A DNA stretch of 64,000 nucleotides from contig JAHLKD010000045.1 in assembly GCA_025526935.1 (NCBI GenBank), positions 62,001 to 126,000 of the forward strand, in the 5' to 3' direction. Each line of letters starts with the position of its first letter. Position 1 is the stretch's first letter. The notes below the pieces were generated by a model. It was not told the DNA's origin and did no database searches. It saw nothing but the letters and a program-made list of their open reading frames with translations. Of the stretch, positions 22,736-34,012 are shown piece by piece. Made by a program: the position numbers and the translations under genes. This DNA comes from Cladochytrium replicatum (Eukaryota > Chytridiomycota > Chytridiomycetes > Cladochytriales > Cladochytriaceae).

Positions 22736-24002
22736 CCAAGAAGGTAATCTTTGACCTTACCCAACCTACTTCTGTTGATAAAGATGCTGACACATACATC
22801 GGAAATATGTTTTCGATAGTGAACGCACACTCGGCACAGAAGGTTGTCCGTGTACATGTTCAAGCAAAGGATCGTGTGGGTTTGCTTGATACAGGCGCAA
22901 CTGTTTGGATGACACCTAATCGTCATGCTTTTAGTTCGCTGACGTATACGAATGACGAGGACGTGGTGGAACTAGCGGATAGTCATACAATTCCAGTTTG
23001 TGGTTTTGGAGATGTATCTGTAGTTTTACCCAATGGGCAAATTAAGATAATACACAACGCACTTTATGTTCCTGATCTCGAAGACACACTTGCATCAGTG
23101 TGTAGTATCATTGGAGACTCCGGGGACATTGTGAGTTTCACCAAAGACAAGGTTATCCTCACGCATGGTGATACGGATGAACACGTCATTATTGGGCGAC
23201 GGGAAAGAGATTTGTACTATCTCTATGCTGATGTTAGTACCGTCGGAACTCACCAACCGCGGCATGCGATTGCTCAACGAGCTAAAGCAGTAGCGGTATC
23301 CGCAGAAGGTCTCGATCAGTCGATGGACTTTACGTCCGGTGTACGATCTTCTCACGCGATGGGTCTCGATGTAATGTCAGACAACAACATTCGTCAAACG
23401 AACGATGATGAATGTCAACGAGCATCTCAAGATACAGTTGGAGTGAGCACCAACTTATCGCCAGTGACAGTACACGAACTTGCAAAGTTACACCAGCAGT
23501 TTGGTCACATCCACTTACGGACGATCTTTCGAACGGCAGAGAAGCTCAACATCAAAATGCCCAAGATTGAACCGGATGCATTCAATCTTGTCAACAAATC
23601 AATTATGCAGAATTGTTTGGTCTGTAGTCGCACGAAGCTGAAGCAGAAGCCGATTTATTCTACAATAAGTCGAGCTCCGAGGAAACTTTTCCGTCTGTTT
23701 TCCGATGTCGTACGTTTAATCTACGACGGACAGAAGAAGAGATATTGGCAGATCATTGTCGACGAACAACCTCGTTTCATCACAATCTACTTCCTGAATC
23801 GAAAGAGTGATGCGGTGGATAGTATGATTCGACATATCGCTGATGTGGAAAATCGCAATCACCCATTACACGTTGCTGAACTACGTTCCGATTCAGGAGA
23901 ATTGATTACTAAACGGTTGATCCAATGGTGCAATACCAAGATTCCTCGCATCCGCGTCCACCCAGCTCCTCCGTCAGTAAAGGAACTCGATGGTCTATCA
24001 TC
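22729..24002 (+). pseudogene. Copia C1 Pol, 5' part (protease and integrase start)
   Basis: An open Pol frame contains the aspartic protease motif 'GLLDTGATVWMTPNRHAFSS' (about 22880-22930). The pre-integrase HHCC zinc region follows, 'LAKLHQQFGHIHLRTIFRTA' with 'NCLVCSRTK' (about 23480-23640). The integrase core begins with 'YWQIIVDEQPRFITIYFLNR' and 'VAELRSDSGELITK', carrying the expected catalytic Asp positions; the catalytic Glu lies beyond the break. The frame is interrupted at about 24002, followed by a few non-homologous codons read from the adjoining LTR. Reverse transcriptase and RNase H are absent. Confidence 0.8.
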
Positions 24003-26139
24003 AGATATTTCCATATATCTATAGCCACAGGTTAATTATAAAAGCCAAAACGACAGTATATTTGAATTGTTTGCACGATTCAAAGAGCCTGTGGCGATAT
24101 GAGATTTCGGGTGGCTGTGGCGCAAGAGCGTGATTGGAGAAACACGAAACTCTGCACACTCACAGATCAACCTGAGGACTATCTCTAGCGCAAGTCCCAG
24201 ATCAGCAGCACTAAAACTGATCAAATCACATCGCCCTCAAACCAAACTTCGACACAATAGTTATTCCCACAAGGCGCTTCCCCTGATCAACACCAGATCT
24301 CCAACGCTTACAGTATGCCTAAGAACGACACCAGCGACGGAAAGCCAAGGCCTTTCACTGGGCAAACGCTTGGGGAGCTCGATAAATACATGAAGATCGT
24401 TCAGAATTATGCGAACTCGAAATTAGAAGCTGGAACTTTGCTCACAAAGTCGCCCTACCCAAAGCCGGAAGACTTTGTAAAAGAAGAGGAATCTGAATGG
24501 CCTGAACGGCTGTCTGCACTCGAAGAATACGACACAACAAATGATTTTGATTATGCCGTTAAAGAGTACGACGTAGCGTTGAAAGAGTACAACACAATTG
24601 TGAATGACAATCATCGACGATTGCAATCATATCGCGCTGAATTACAGATGTAAGAACGATCTCAAGGACACAACAACATTGCAAACAGTTGTCTTGCCGA
24701 TTGTTTTCCGGAGGTCGACATCAATTTAGTGCAAATGCCATCGATCGAGTTGCTGCTAAAAGGAATTTACGCAGCAAAATTGCAGAAGACTTTTGAGAGC
24801 CGCCATTGGGAAGACTGTTTCAAAGCTCTAGCTTGCTCCAACAGTGAAGATGCACTTGAAGTCAAATCGTTCATTACTGAGCTGATTCAACTCACTGAGG
24901 AAAAGCTTTCAACCCAACCGGCTGAAGCTGTTATTCAAGAACTTCTCACTCGAGTTTGCTCAAAGATCAGTGAACCTGATATCAATTTGCAATCTTTTTT
25001 GATTTTACTCAGAGACATCTCAATGGATACTTTCACAAAGTATGAACTTGATCTACTTGATGATGAGGATGATTCTGGTCAGAAGATACAATCAGAACAT
25101 CATTACCGGAGAACAATTCAGAACTTACTTGATGAGATGAGAGAAATCATTCAAATGGATGTAACTCGCGATTACACTCCTTCAGATTCACCTCAAATCA
25201 AAGGCAAAGCCATGCGAGCAAAGACCAAAAGGCTACCAAAAGCTCATGCTCCCCATGAGGTTTGTGTTTTACATCCCAACTCTTTTCATTCTTCTGCAGA
25301 GTGTAAACAACTCAAATATTTGATTGAGAAACATGCTTCCTCACATAAAGGAAATGCCAACAGTAAGACTGCAAACAATCGTGCTGCATCAAAATCAAAG
25401 GATGCGAAGAACAACAAATTCTCTTGCGATTTCTGTGGCAAATCTGGCCACACGCAGAATTTCTGCAGGAAACGCAAACTAGCCAAAAGTTTGAATGATG
25501 AGGAATGGAAACAGATAAAAGCATCTCATGCTTCCTCCTTAACATTCCAGAACATGGATATCGATTCTCAGGAATCAGAACCTTCCAGCAAGGTACAATC
25601 AATCAAATCCTTCTCTTCAATCTTCAAAGCTAATAATATTGTGGATTTTACACATCCCTCTATTATCACAGCATTGAAGAGCACCAACTGCAATCTACAC
25701 GTAAATGCCAAACCTCTCGGTTTGATTGACTCTGGTGCTACTGCTTGGATGACTCCAGACAGACATGCATTCAAGATTTATTTTACGTTAATGATGCAGG
25801 AATGTTTATTTGGCAGATAATAATCCCATTCCCATTAAAGGCAATGGAGATATTGCACTTGTTTTGTCAAATGGTTCAATAAAACACTTTCAAAACGCAC
25901 TTTTTGTTCCTGATTTAGAGGATACACTTATATCTGTCTATAGCATCATGGGGGATGAAGGTGATATAGTCAGTTTCACCAAAGACAAAGTCTATTTGTC
26001 AAACAAAGGAACTGAACAATGTGTTACCATTGGTTTAAGATGTGGAGGTTTATATTATCTTCATGGAAGTTTGGATACTACTAATCCATTCCTTAAACAC
26101 TCTTCCAAAATAGGTGCAGCTACTTTGACGAATCTTTCG
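24003..26139 (+). mobile_element. Ty1/Copia element C2, truncated at both ends
   Basis: Starts with the last ~250 bp of a C2/C3-family LTR (24003-24254, ending CTTCGACA) whose first part is missing. It continues with Gag and the beginning of Pol, collinear with C3 at 45837-47720. It ends at about 26139, shortly after the protease region. No 3' LTR follows. It is directly abutted on C1 at its left end. Confidence 0.8.
24315..26139 (+). pseudogene. Copia C2 Gag-protease remnant
   Basis: Homologous to C3 along its length. It opens 'MPKNDTSDGKPRPFTGQ' and has the zinc knuckle 'CDFCGKSGHTQNFCRKR' (about 25426-25476) and the protease motif 'GLIDSGATAWMTPDRHAF' (about 25720-25773). Lesions seen against C3 are a TAC-to-TAA stop at about 24651, a small deletion near 24735 that shifts the frame, and a one-base deletion near 25775 just after the protease motif. 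The protein is not made. The C-terminal part of Pol is missing. Confidence 0.8.
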
Positions 26140-26653
26140 ACTCACATACCATGCCTGGTGCTGGCAAAAAATTAATAATCAATTAATTAATTAAGTGGAA
26201 AACCCAAATTTGTATTGTAAAACATTTTTCGAGTTGGAAAGGTTGGGGCGCAATGGCTTTCTCCCGAGTATTGAATCTTGGGTCTGCGCTTCGAATCCTG
26301 TATATGACTTTTTATTCCAACCTCTTATTGGTTTTTTCCAAGCAATAAATTTAATGGTAGTTGCCATCATCACCTTTCTTACACATTGCTTTAATTATAC
26401 ATCATTTATTAATATTAATGATTCAAGCTTCAATCAGTTGAATATGGACCCGGACGTTTTGATATACAATCCTCACGCTTACGATGGCCAGGGCACGTAG
26501 TTGGGGATGGACATTCTGGAACTTGGCACGTTCTCTTCCGTTTTTTCCGCAGCTGAGGCTGTAGATGAGTGTGAACTTCGCCAATTTGGCTTGATGCAGG
26601 CAACAATCTAGGCTAAATAGTGGTAAGTATTGAACATTGTTAGACCAGTGAAG
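26140..26653. other. Unassigned stretch with a tRNA-like sequence
   Basis: No gene recognised. Bases 26247-26313 carry a box A-like string (GGCGCAATGGC at 26247), a perfect 6-bp hairpin (CCCGAG at 26263 with CTTGGG at 26277), a box B-like string (GCTTCGAATCC at 26288) and a T5 run (26309). The T stem does not pair properly, so this is a degenerate tRNA or a tRNA-derived SINE piece at best. A short open frame at 26506-26610 ('LELGTFSSVFSAAEAVDECE') looks coding but is not recognised. Confidence 0.3.
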
Positions 26654-27600
26654 CTAACTAACCATGATATTGGTAGTTGATGTAATTGCAGGTAACGGGC
26701 TCAGTGTTTGAAATTGATGTTGTTGATTTTGAACGATGGTTCCAAACCCAACTATACCTTGTTGAGGGCGCAAGGCTGGATATAAAGCTGGTCTGACAAT
26801 AAAATTCTGTCCAAGTCCTGAAATTGAAGGAACTTGGTTTGCTGCTTTCAGTACATCTGAATCATGTCTGGTAGGTGAAGAAGCTGTGCGGAAATTTTCA
26901 ATGAACAGCTCATGTGGAGGTCTGAAAGCTTCTTGCTGTCTTGTAGAAGCAGCAACATGCAAATCCAAACGAGAGACGCTTGACAAGTTACCTCTCATCC
27001 CGCCAGAGGTGTTGAAATAGCTGCAGACACCACAGGTGGGTCACACACCTTACGTTGGAAGGGCTTATTAGTGATAATATGACGTGATTGAGCCAATAAA
27101 ATGTCCTGTATATTTTTCTCAGCTCCAGCATGATTGTGCAGGGAGTTTTCTTCTGCACGAGCACGCATCCATGACTTGAAATAGCTGAGAAGTTGCTCTG
27201 GGAGCTTATAAAATATACTTCTGCCATTTGCAAATACATTCCAAGATTTGGTAAGGGCAATCCAGTCCAGCTCTTTTGGCAATATTGTAAGATTTGCATT
27301 GTTGTCAGATATTGTTTTGGGTTTTTGTTTTGACTTTCGTTTTGTGTTGTTGGAATCCACAATCCTATCACTTGCACTTATTAATTGGACATTGTTGTCT
27401 TTCATCAGCTTCTTGAAGAGAGTTGACTCCTCAATAGTATGCACTGGAGTAGTTGCAAATTTGGTCCCCAGCTGTTGTGCAAGGAAATTGTGATGCAGGG
27501 TAAGTTTTCCAACCATGTCTGAAGGAATGTAATCATCTAAGTGACATTGATGTTTGATGTTGTTGCCTAATTTACAGATACCAGAAGCTTCTCCAGTCAC
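26654..27600 (-). pseudogene. Unassigned retroelement-like protein fragment
   Basis: Two minus-strand frames (26995-27600, 201 codons; 26654-26998, 114 codons) overlap by a few bases and may be one broken protein. The first reads 'LPKELDWIALTKSWNVFANG' and 'LPEQLLSYFKSWMRARAEEN', a helical Trp-containing pattern like the Gag-type or pre-recombinase domain of some retroelements. The second is Gln/Pro-rich. I cannot assign a family. It lies between a Copia fragment and a fragment of Gypsy LTR, so a mobile origin is likely. Confidence 0.4.
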
Positions 27601-28031
27601 CTCAAAGTCTAATCCGTTGATTGATCCATCCGGTACCGCATATGAGTCTTCTGTTAAAACCTAGCATATCAGACTGTTTGCTATATGGGTTATCCTTGGG
27701 TTGTCTTTTTTCTCTTTGACCTGAGAGTTTTTTTGTCAATCCCTCTTCATTCTTATTTATGGACTTGTATTTCATGTATTTATATCCATGTTTGGCAGGT
27801 CCTGTGTGGAGTGATCTTGGCATGTAGTGGGGAATGTGGTGTTGCTTGGTCCTTGAGTTGATGTGACCAATGTCTTTGACCACAGGTATGCCCACACGCA
27901 CTTTTCACTTGAATATAGGAGTTGATGTGACCAATGTCTTTGACCACAGCATTCCCTGGGTGCCTGACCAGCTTGGGTGTAGTGTACAGCCTGTCGGAGT
28001 ATTAGGCATATACACACCTGGGAGAACAGGT
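27601..28031. other. Unassigned sequence with a 31-bp direct repeat
   Basis: No gene recognised. A perfect 31-bp direct repeat (GAGTTGATGTGACCAATGTC...) lies at 27855-27885 and 27919-27949, 64 bp apart. It may be a small duplication or a footprint of a past insertion. Confidence 0.4.
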
Positions 28032-28126
28032 ACTGGGCCAAGAGACGGAACCTGGAGCTGTTGTGCTAGCTACAGTACAGCTAAAGATGCCCTACTGCTG
28101 CCAGGAGAAGCCCTTGGTTTTTAACA
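28032..28126 (+). repeat. 3' fragment of the Gypsy LTR
   Basis: About 95 bp match the end of the Gypsy LTR at 11634-11728, from ACTGGGCCAAGAGACGG to GGTTTTTAACA. The rest of the LTR is missing and no Gypsy internal sequence follows. It is a remnant of an older insertion. Confidence 0.8.
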
Positions 28127-28551
28127 TCTTCTGCATCAATCATTGGTAACAATTGAAAAAGTTTCTGAATTTTATTAATGCGGATATCATAGTGACCAAA
28201 ATACTTTTTCCCCGTCCTGTTTAATGTTCCAACCTTCATTATAAATTATTGTTAGATATAAGGTTCGGCGGGTCCGGGTCGGGTCCGGGTTTCAGTGGTG
28301 ACCTGCACCAAACCCTTTGGGTCGGGTCCTGTTTGTCTGGGGACCCGCCGGGTCACTGACGGGTACAAAGGGAATACCCAGACCCGAAGTGGTTGAAACC
28401 CGTACCCGACCCTGACCTGCCAGGTTTTTGCTGCCCAGGAGAGGATTGATTGAATTTTGAGTTAGACCACGGATATTTACATGAACACTTTGTGTCTGTG
28501 TGGACAGTGTGTATTTTAGAAATACTATCGTAAAAAGAAACAAAACTCCAA

Positions 28552-30362
28552 TCACAAGTTGATAGGTGGAACAGCCCAAATCCGCTTCTGTATCTGGTTC
28601 ATATCGTCAGAGTCCCATCCACCACTGGTTACGTCCTTCGCCAACCCAGTCCTGATGAACCGATCAATGTCGTCATTTGAAAGCATGAAATCCTTGGCTA
28701 AACCTGTCTTCCAAGGTTTCCAATCCACCTCAGGGAGCGTTATGGACGAAAGATGCCCGATGTATGCCGTCCAGAACCTTAGCTTGGAGAGAAGTATTGC
28801 CAACTTTGATACTTCTCACTTGGGGTTCATTTGAAACTGCGCTACCGATGACGCCCCACGGATGATTTGACTTGGTGGCGGAAACATCCCTCACTTGAGC
28901 AGCATTGCTGTCTGAGAGAGGAACACCACTCAGAAGGATAAGCATCCACTAATGCCCTGAACATGCGATAGATAGTGGCAGACGTACTTAGCGAATTATT
29001 GTGCCGTATCCAGTTTCCGAGCAAAATGTGCACCCTAAGAAGAGTAAGGCTGCTCCGAGCACTGCTACTTGAAGTTGATATTCGGCTTGAGCGGCCGTCT
29101 GATTCAACAAATATGGGGCGTAAAAACTCATTTCGGGAGAGGACTTCGTAGTTAACGTTGACGTACTTGATTGATGGTGGAAGAGACCGCAATGTAAGGT
29201 CATAAATAACCTCATTGATCTTATGCATCTGGAAGCAGATACCCTGGATGACCTCTTTCACCAAAAGGATAGCCATACGACGGTGCTGCTGCAGGCTAAG
29301 CAATGCAAGGGAACTCGTTGGAGAACTGGTTCGATGTACCTTCGGAATTCTACCAATCCCCTTGATAGCCGACGATATGCTTATTAGGCCGCCTGTTGAT
29401 GTTGGCGCCGCAGGTGCTGCAGCTTCTGAATGACCAGCCTGTCGTTTCAGAGCAGCAAGCTCTCCCTCCAGGGCGGTCACACGTGATTTCCATTGTGAAA
29501 TCTCCTGGGAAGTTGCCTGCTTCTCCCTTTCCATTGCAGCGGTGATCTCCCTGAATCTTGCTAGCTCTTCGTGCTCGCTGCGCTGAATCAATGCACCCGC
29601 CCTGCCCAATTCATCAATGAGAGCCTTCTCTCGCACTTCTGCTGCGATGCGGGTCCTTCTCTCGTTCATTGCAGTCTCTTCAAGATCTTTTGTCTATGTT
29701 CAACAGTCGTTCTGACTGTTTGAGGACCTGTTTTGTCCTTTCACGGTCCTCATCTCCTCGTTTGATGGTCGCTTGGAACTCGTCAACCTTTGCAGTGACA
29801 GGCATTCCTCTGTAAATGCCCTACTTGTGTCCCTGCCACCTGTAAAAGTCCAGAAATGTTGTTTCCTTCTGAAAGGAAGAGCTTTTCAAGCACTCCATAC
29901 GATAGGCGTTTGCTGCTGTTATGAACTTCGTTCGTCCACTGCATTCATCGTGAATTTTGTTCAGGCTTGACGAACTAGCTTGCTGTCAGAGTTAAGTCGG
30001 TCGATCAACCCTTGAAGAACAAATCTTGGGCCGCATTCATCACGATTTGTTTGACAGTTGCTGATGAAGTCCTCCGAGTCGTAGCTGTGGCCGCTTGCTT
30101 TGAATTTTTGATACCAAAGTCGTATGTCTGAAGCAGGACAGAGTCCGTCGATGAGCAAATAGTCAGCATCCCCTTTAGTACCACGTCGCGCCGGTTTCTT
30201 TGAAGGAGCTGTCGATTTGACATCAAGGCCAACTTCTGCTTCTTCCACTTCAGAACCCGATCCCAGAGATGTTTCAGGTGCAGTCACAGGTTCTGCACTT
30301 GATTCTCTTTCAGATGATGGTCTGGATTGTTTTAACGCTCGCTTCTTTGTAGTTCGAGGCAT
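28552..30362 (-). pseudogene. hAT second gene, coiled-coil protein (copy 2)
   Basis: The gene starts at ATG 30362, downstream of the palindromic array and on the same strand as the transposase. The N-terminus is basic and Ser/Glu-rich ('MPRTTKKRALKQSRPSSERE'), then 'ADYLLIDGLCPASDIRLWYQ'. A clear coiled coil follows at about 29750-29430 ('DEFQATIKRGDEDRERTKQ', 'VTALEGELAALKRQ'), then a globular C-terminal part ('VDWKPWKTGLAKDFML' near 28720) ending near 28552. The frame changes at an A-run near 29690 and again near 28900, and stops near 29960 and 29850 could be introns or lesions. I recognise no family. Its place inside the element and partial presence in copy 1 show it is part of the transposon, so it may be an accessory factor for transposition or silencing. 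That is inference. Confidence 0.55.
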
Positions 30363-30509
30363 GGTGTTTGTACTGTTTGTCGTGGGAAGATACTGGCCCG
30401 GTGTTCTTAGCCGGAATGTTACAGGAATGTATGCTATAATACTTCCCTGACACTATAGTTTTCTACCCGATCTGAAAATAACAATAAAGTAGGGAAGAAA
30501 CTGGCTAGT

Positions 30510-31430
30510 AACATTGATAGAGAGGATTCTGTCCGGGCGGACAGAATCTTATTGCTAGTAAAATTGATAGAGAGGTTAGCTGTACTTGATAGAGATCACT
30601 GAAGTACTGTCAATGAGTTGAGAAAGTGTCCGGGTGGACAGAATCTTATTGCTAGTAACATTGATAGAGAGGTTAGCTGTACCTGATAGAAATTACTGAA
30701 GTACGGTCAATGAGTTGAGAAAGTGTCTGGGTGGACAGAAATCTGGGAGACTGAGTGTCACTGTGTCTGTCTGGGTAGAATAGGATTCTGTCCACCCGGA
30801 CACTTTCTCAACTCATTGGCGGTACTTCAGTGATCTCTACCCAATACAACTAACCTCTCTATCAATGTTACTAGCAATAGGATTCTGTCCACCCGGACAC
30901 TTTCTCAACTCATTGACGGTACTTCAGTGATCTCTACCCAATACAACTAACCTCTCTATCAATGTTACTAGCAATAGGATTCTGTCCACCCGGACACTTT
31001 CTCAACTCATTGACGGTACTTCAGTGATCTCTATCAAGTACAGCTAACCTCTCTATCAACGTTACTAGCAATACGATTCTGTCCACCCGGACACTTTCTC
31101 AACTCATTGACGGTACTTGAGTGATCTCTACCCAATACAACTAACCTCTCTATCAATGTTACTAGCAATAGGATTCTGTCCAACCGGACAGTTTCTCAAC
31201 TCATTGACGGTACTTCAGTGATCTCTATCAAGTACAGCTAACCTCTCTACAAATACTACTAGCAATAGGATTCTGTCCACCCGGACACTTTCTCAACTCA
31301 TTGACGGTACTTCACTGATCCTTAACTGATCTCGATCAAGTACAACCAACCTCTCTACAAATACTACTCGCAATAGGATTCTGTCCAGGCGGTCACTTTC
31401 TCAACTCCTGGACGGTACTTCAACAGATGA
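30510..31430. repeat. Palindromic array of 97-bp units, hAT copy 2
   Basis: Rightward units begin CTGTCC at 30788, 30885, 30982, 31079, 31176 and 31273, again exactly 97 bp apart. A degenerate unit follows at 31381. Leftward units lie at about 30520-30740. This copy has six full rightward units where copy 1 has four. The unique centre (about 30741-30787) is the reverse complement of the centre in copy 1. The TGTCC-N4-GGACA dyad is present in nearly every unit. Confidence 0.9.
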
Positions 31431-31453
31431 GCAGTCTAAACAACAATTTATAT

Positions 31454-33887
31454 TTAAAAGAGTGGGTTATCATCAGTTGCTTCCAACTCTAATACCACAT
31501 CAAAATCCTCGCCAAAATTATGCACCGTTACAAAATCCTCACTAACATCACTTTTTGAATCTAGGGAATCATTTTTGAACGGTTCTTCAGCACTCAATTG
31601 ATGCAACCAGTCATGACGGCACATCAACGCATTTATTGTTCTTGGAGCAAGGCGGTTGCGAGTTGCAGGTACCAAATCAACGCTGGCTGAAAACTTTCGT
31701 TCAACTGGAGCGCTTGTTGCTGGTATTCCTAAATAGTCCATTGCCATCTGGCTTAGGGCTGGAAAGTTCACACTTCCAACGGTCTTCCACCAGTCCATAA
31801 TATTGATTCTCTTCCCATCAGAATCAATACCACGGAGTACCTGATCGCCAAGATAGCGATCCAGCTCATCTTTTTCCTCAGGAATCTCTTCTTGCCAGAT
31901 GAAAACGGATCTAATGGCTCTCAAGCGTTCAGCATCCGTTTTTTTCTGTCTATCACCAGAAGCTCCGCTCGAATCGTGTCGACGTTCTGGCGTGTTTCCA
32001 AAAACATCGGCACCACTGTTCTTGATTTTCCGTGACTTATACGATTCCTCCCAGACTTTCCGCACTAGGGTGACCTGATCCCTTCCTACATCTTTCTCCC
32101 AAGCCTTTGAAAATCGATAATATTGATCCTTAAAACGAGGATCGAGTACCGTAGCAACTGCTAAACACGGGCTCTTAGCGATTGAGTAATATATTCCCAG
32201 CTTATCTAGTGCATTTTGAAATGCTTTGGTGAAAGTTTCATCCAATTCTGCCTCCTCTAGGTCCTCCAGTTGATCGATAAGATCGTTGTAAAATGGAATA
32301 ACAAGCGGAAGTGTTGGATATCTAGACCCCTCGATTGCCTTTGATATAACCTCGAAAACACTCAAACCATCCCGGATCTTCTGTAGGACCTCCCATTGCT
32401 TTGGATTTATTGACCAACCTTTCAAAGAATCTTCAATCCAGCATATTTTGTCCATTGCCTCTGGTAGCTGTAAGGCTCGTTTGACCATATAGAACGTGCT
32501 ATTCCAGCGAGTTGTCACATCGATAATTGGTAATAGAGGAACCAGTTTCACATCGGCACAAATCAATAAATGAGCTTCGTTGTTTTGGGGAAGACCGGAT
32601 TCCTCTGACTAGCCGTCGAAAGAAGGTTTATGACATTAACGCCGGAGTTATCGTCATTTGCGACTGTGTCCCCTGCGGGCGCGAATGCATCGATAAAATC
32701 CTTTGCTGCAAGATTGATAATGTGTGCCATACACCGCCTGTGTTGAGTTTCTGCAGACCACGCAATATCCCTATCTTCCAAGAGCGTCTCCAGCTTAGCA
32801 CTCATGGTAAAGTTGTTTGAACCGTTGTCGGTTGTAATGCACAATAAGCGTTCAGCTGATAGCATGCCAAATTCATCCAGACACTTGACAAGCTGATTAG
32901 CCATGGCGACGCCTTCATGCTTTCCAACCATCGGAATCATCTGCAGCAGCAAGTCCTGCGGCTCCCATTCTTTCGTGATGAAGTGGGCAGTAATTCCAAG
33001 AAAAGAAATCTGGTTCTTCGATGTCCAACAGTCAGCTGTTATTGATAGTTTTGAAGGCGAACCAACAATCAGACCTTTAACGAGCTCCTTCTGCCTATGG
33101 TAAAGATCCATCTCCTTTTGCTTCACTGCTTTTGCCGTCTTTGGTGTCTAGTTCGGCTGAAAAGGCTTCAGCATGCTGACAAAGAACTCGTTCTCCAAAA
33201 CAGCAAAAGCCTGATTGTCTGCAGCAATCCAGTCCAAAATCGACTGCCACACTACGTCTGGATTGAACACAAAGTTTTGCTCCTTCTCCTGCGAGCAGAA
33301 ATTCAATGTCTGTTGTCCCTTGGGGACGATGTCCAACAGTCCAAGCGACCTGGCAATACTTCCATGGTGGTTTTTCAGATGCCGGAGGAAGTTTTTTGTT
33401 GATCCCGTCTTATCGACCTTCTGGCTCCACTTGCATTTCGCAACCAAACATGTTCTCAGACCATTATCAACCATATAGTAATCCTTCGCTATGCCGCCTC
33501 GACTACCTCTACAGTCCGACATGCTATCAACATCTGCGTCTGATGAAAGCATTGATGGTTGAACTGATCCAGCTGCAGGCTCCTGTCGCACTGAAGAGTC
33601 AGCAAAACTAACGTCAGCAGGAAGCTCTGGTGCATGCTGAGAAGCCAGGCCCAACTCGCTGGAGTCATTGGAAGAAGATGTGGAGCTCGGCTGTCGAGCG
33701 CTGTTGTTGCCACCATGTCCTGATACACGTCTGCGTTTCTCCTGCATGCTGTTCCCCTTGCTGGACGCCTCTGAAATTTGGGGGGCAGGCAGACTTCGCT
33801 TCCGTGTGTCAAGCGGATGACTGTCCACCAGTCTTGGCTTGCGTCGGACGCTGCCTTACACTTTGGTTTAACAAAGGCGGCGTTCAT
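31454..33887 (-). pseudogene. hAT transposase, copy 2 (frameshifted)
   Basis: Nearly identical to copy 1, with ATG at 33887 and stop at 31454. The BED finger, 'ADCWTSKNQ', 'TTDNGSNN' and the C-terminal 'ATSAPVERKFSA' block are all present. Lesions here differ from those in copy 1: a one-base deletion near 33830 after the N-terminus, a TAG at about 33150 where copy 1 has TAC (Tyr), a one-base insertion near 32620 and a two-base deletion near 32555. The positions where copy 1 has stops are intact here (CGA and CAA). This protein is therefore not made in full length either. Both copies are defective, so any movement would need a functional copy elsewhere. Confidence 0.85.
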
Positions 33888-34012
33888 TTTTGCTGTGGTG
33901 GTTTGGCTGGAACATTACTGACTCTAAGTGTCCAGGTGCACAGAAAGCACAGCTCTCGAGGTCTGTCGTGGTAGAAATTGTTTGTTACAGAACTTCTGTT
34001 GTGACTTCTTGG

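Larger units (their letters stand above)
20772..24002 (+). mobile_element. Ty1/Copia element C1, 5' half
   Basis: It holds a 5' LTR, Gag, protease, the integrase zinc region and the first part of the integrase core. It ends abruptly at about 24002 inside the integrase, after 'PSVKELDGL'. The following base belongs to a truncated LTR of the C2/C3 family. The missing reverse transcriptase, RNase H and 3' LTR of the same family are present in opposite orientation at 51009-54330 (C4). Confidence 0.85.
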
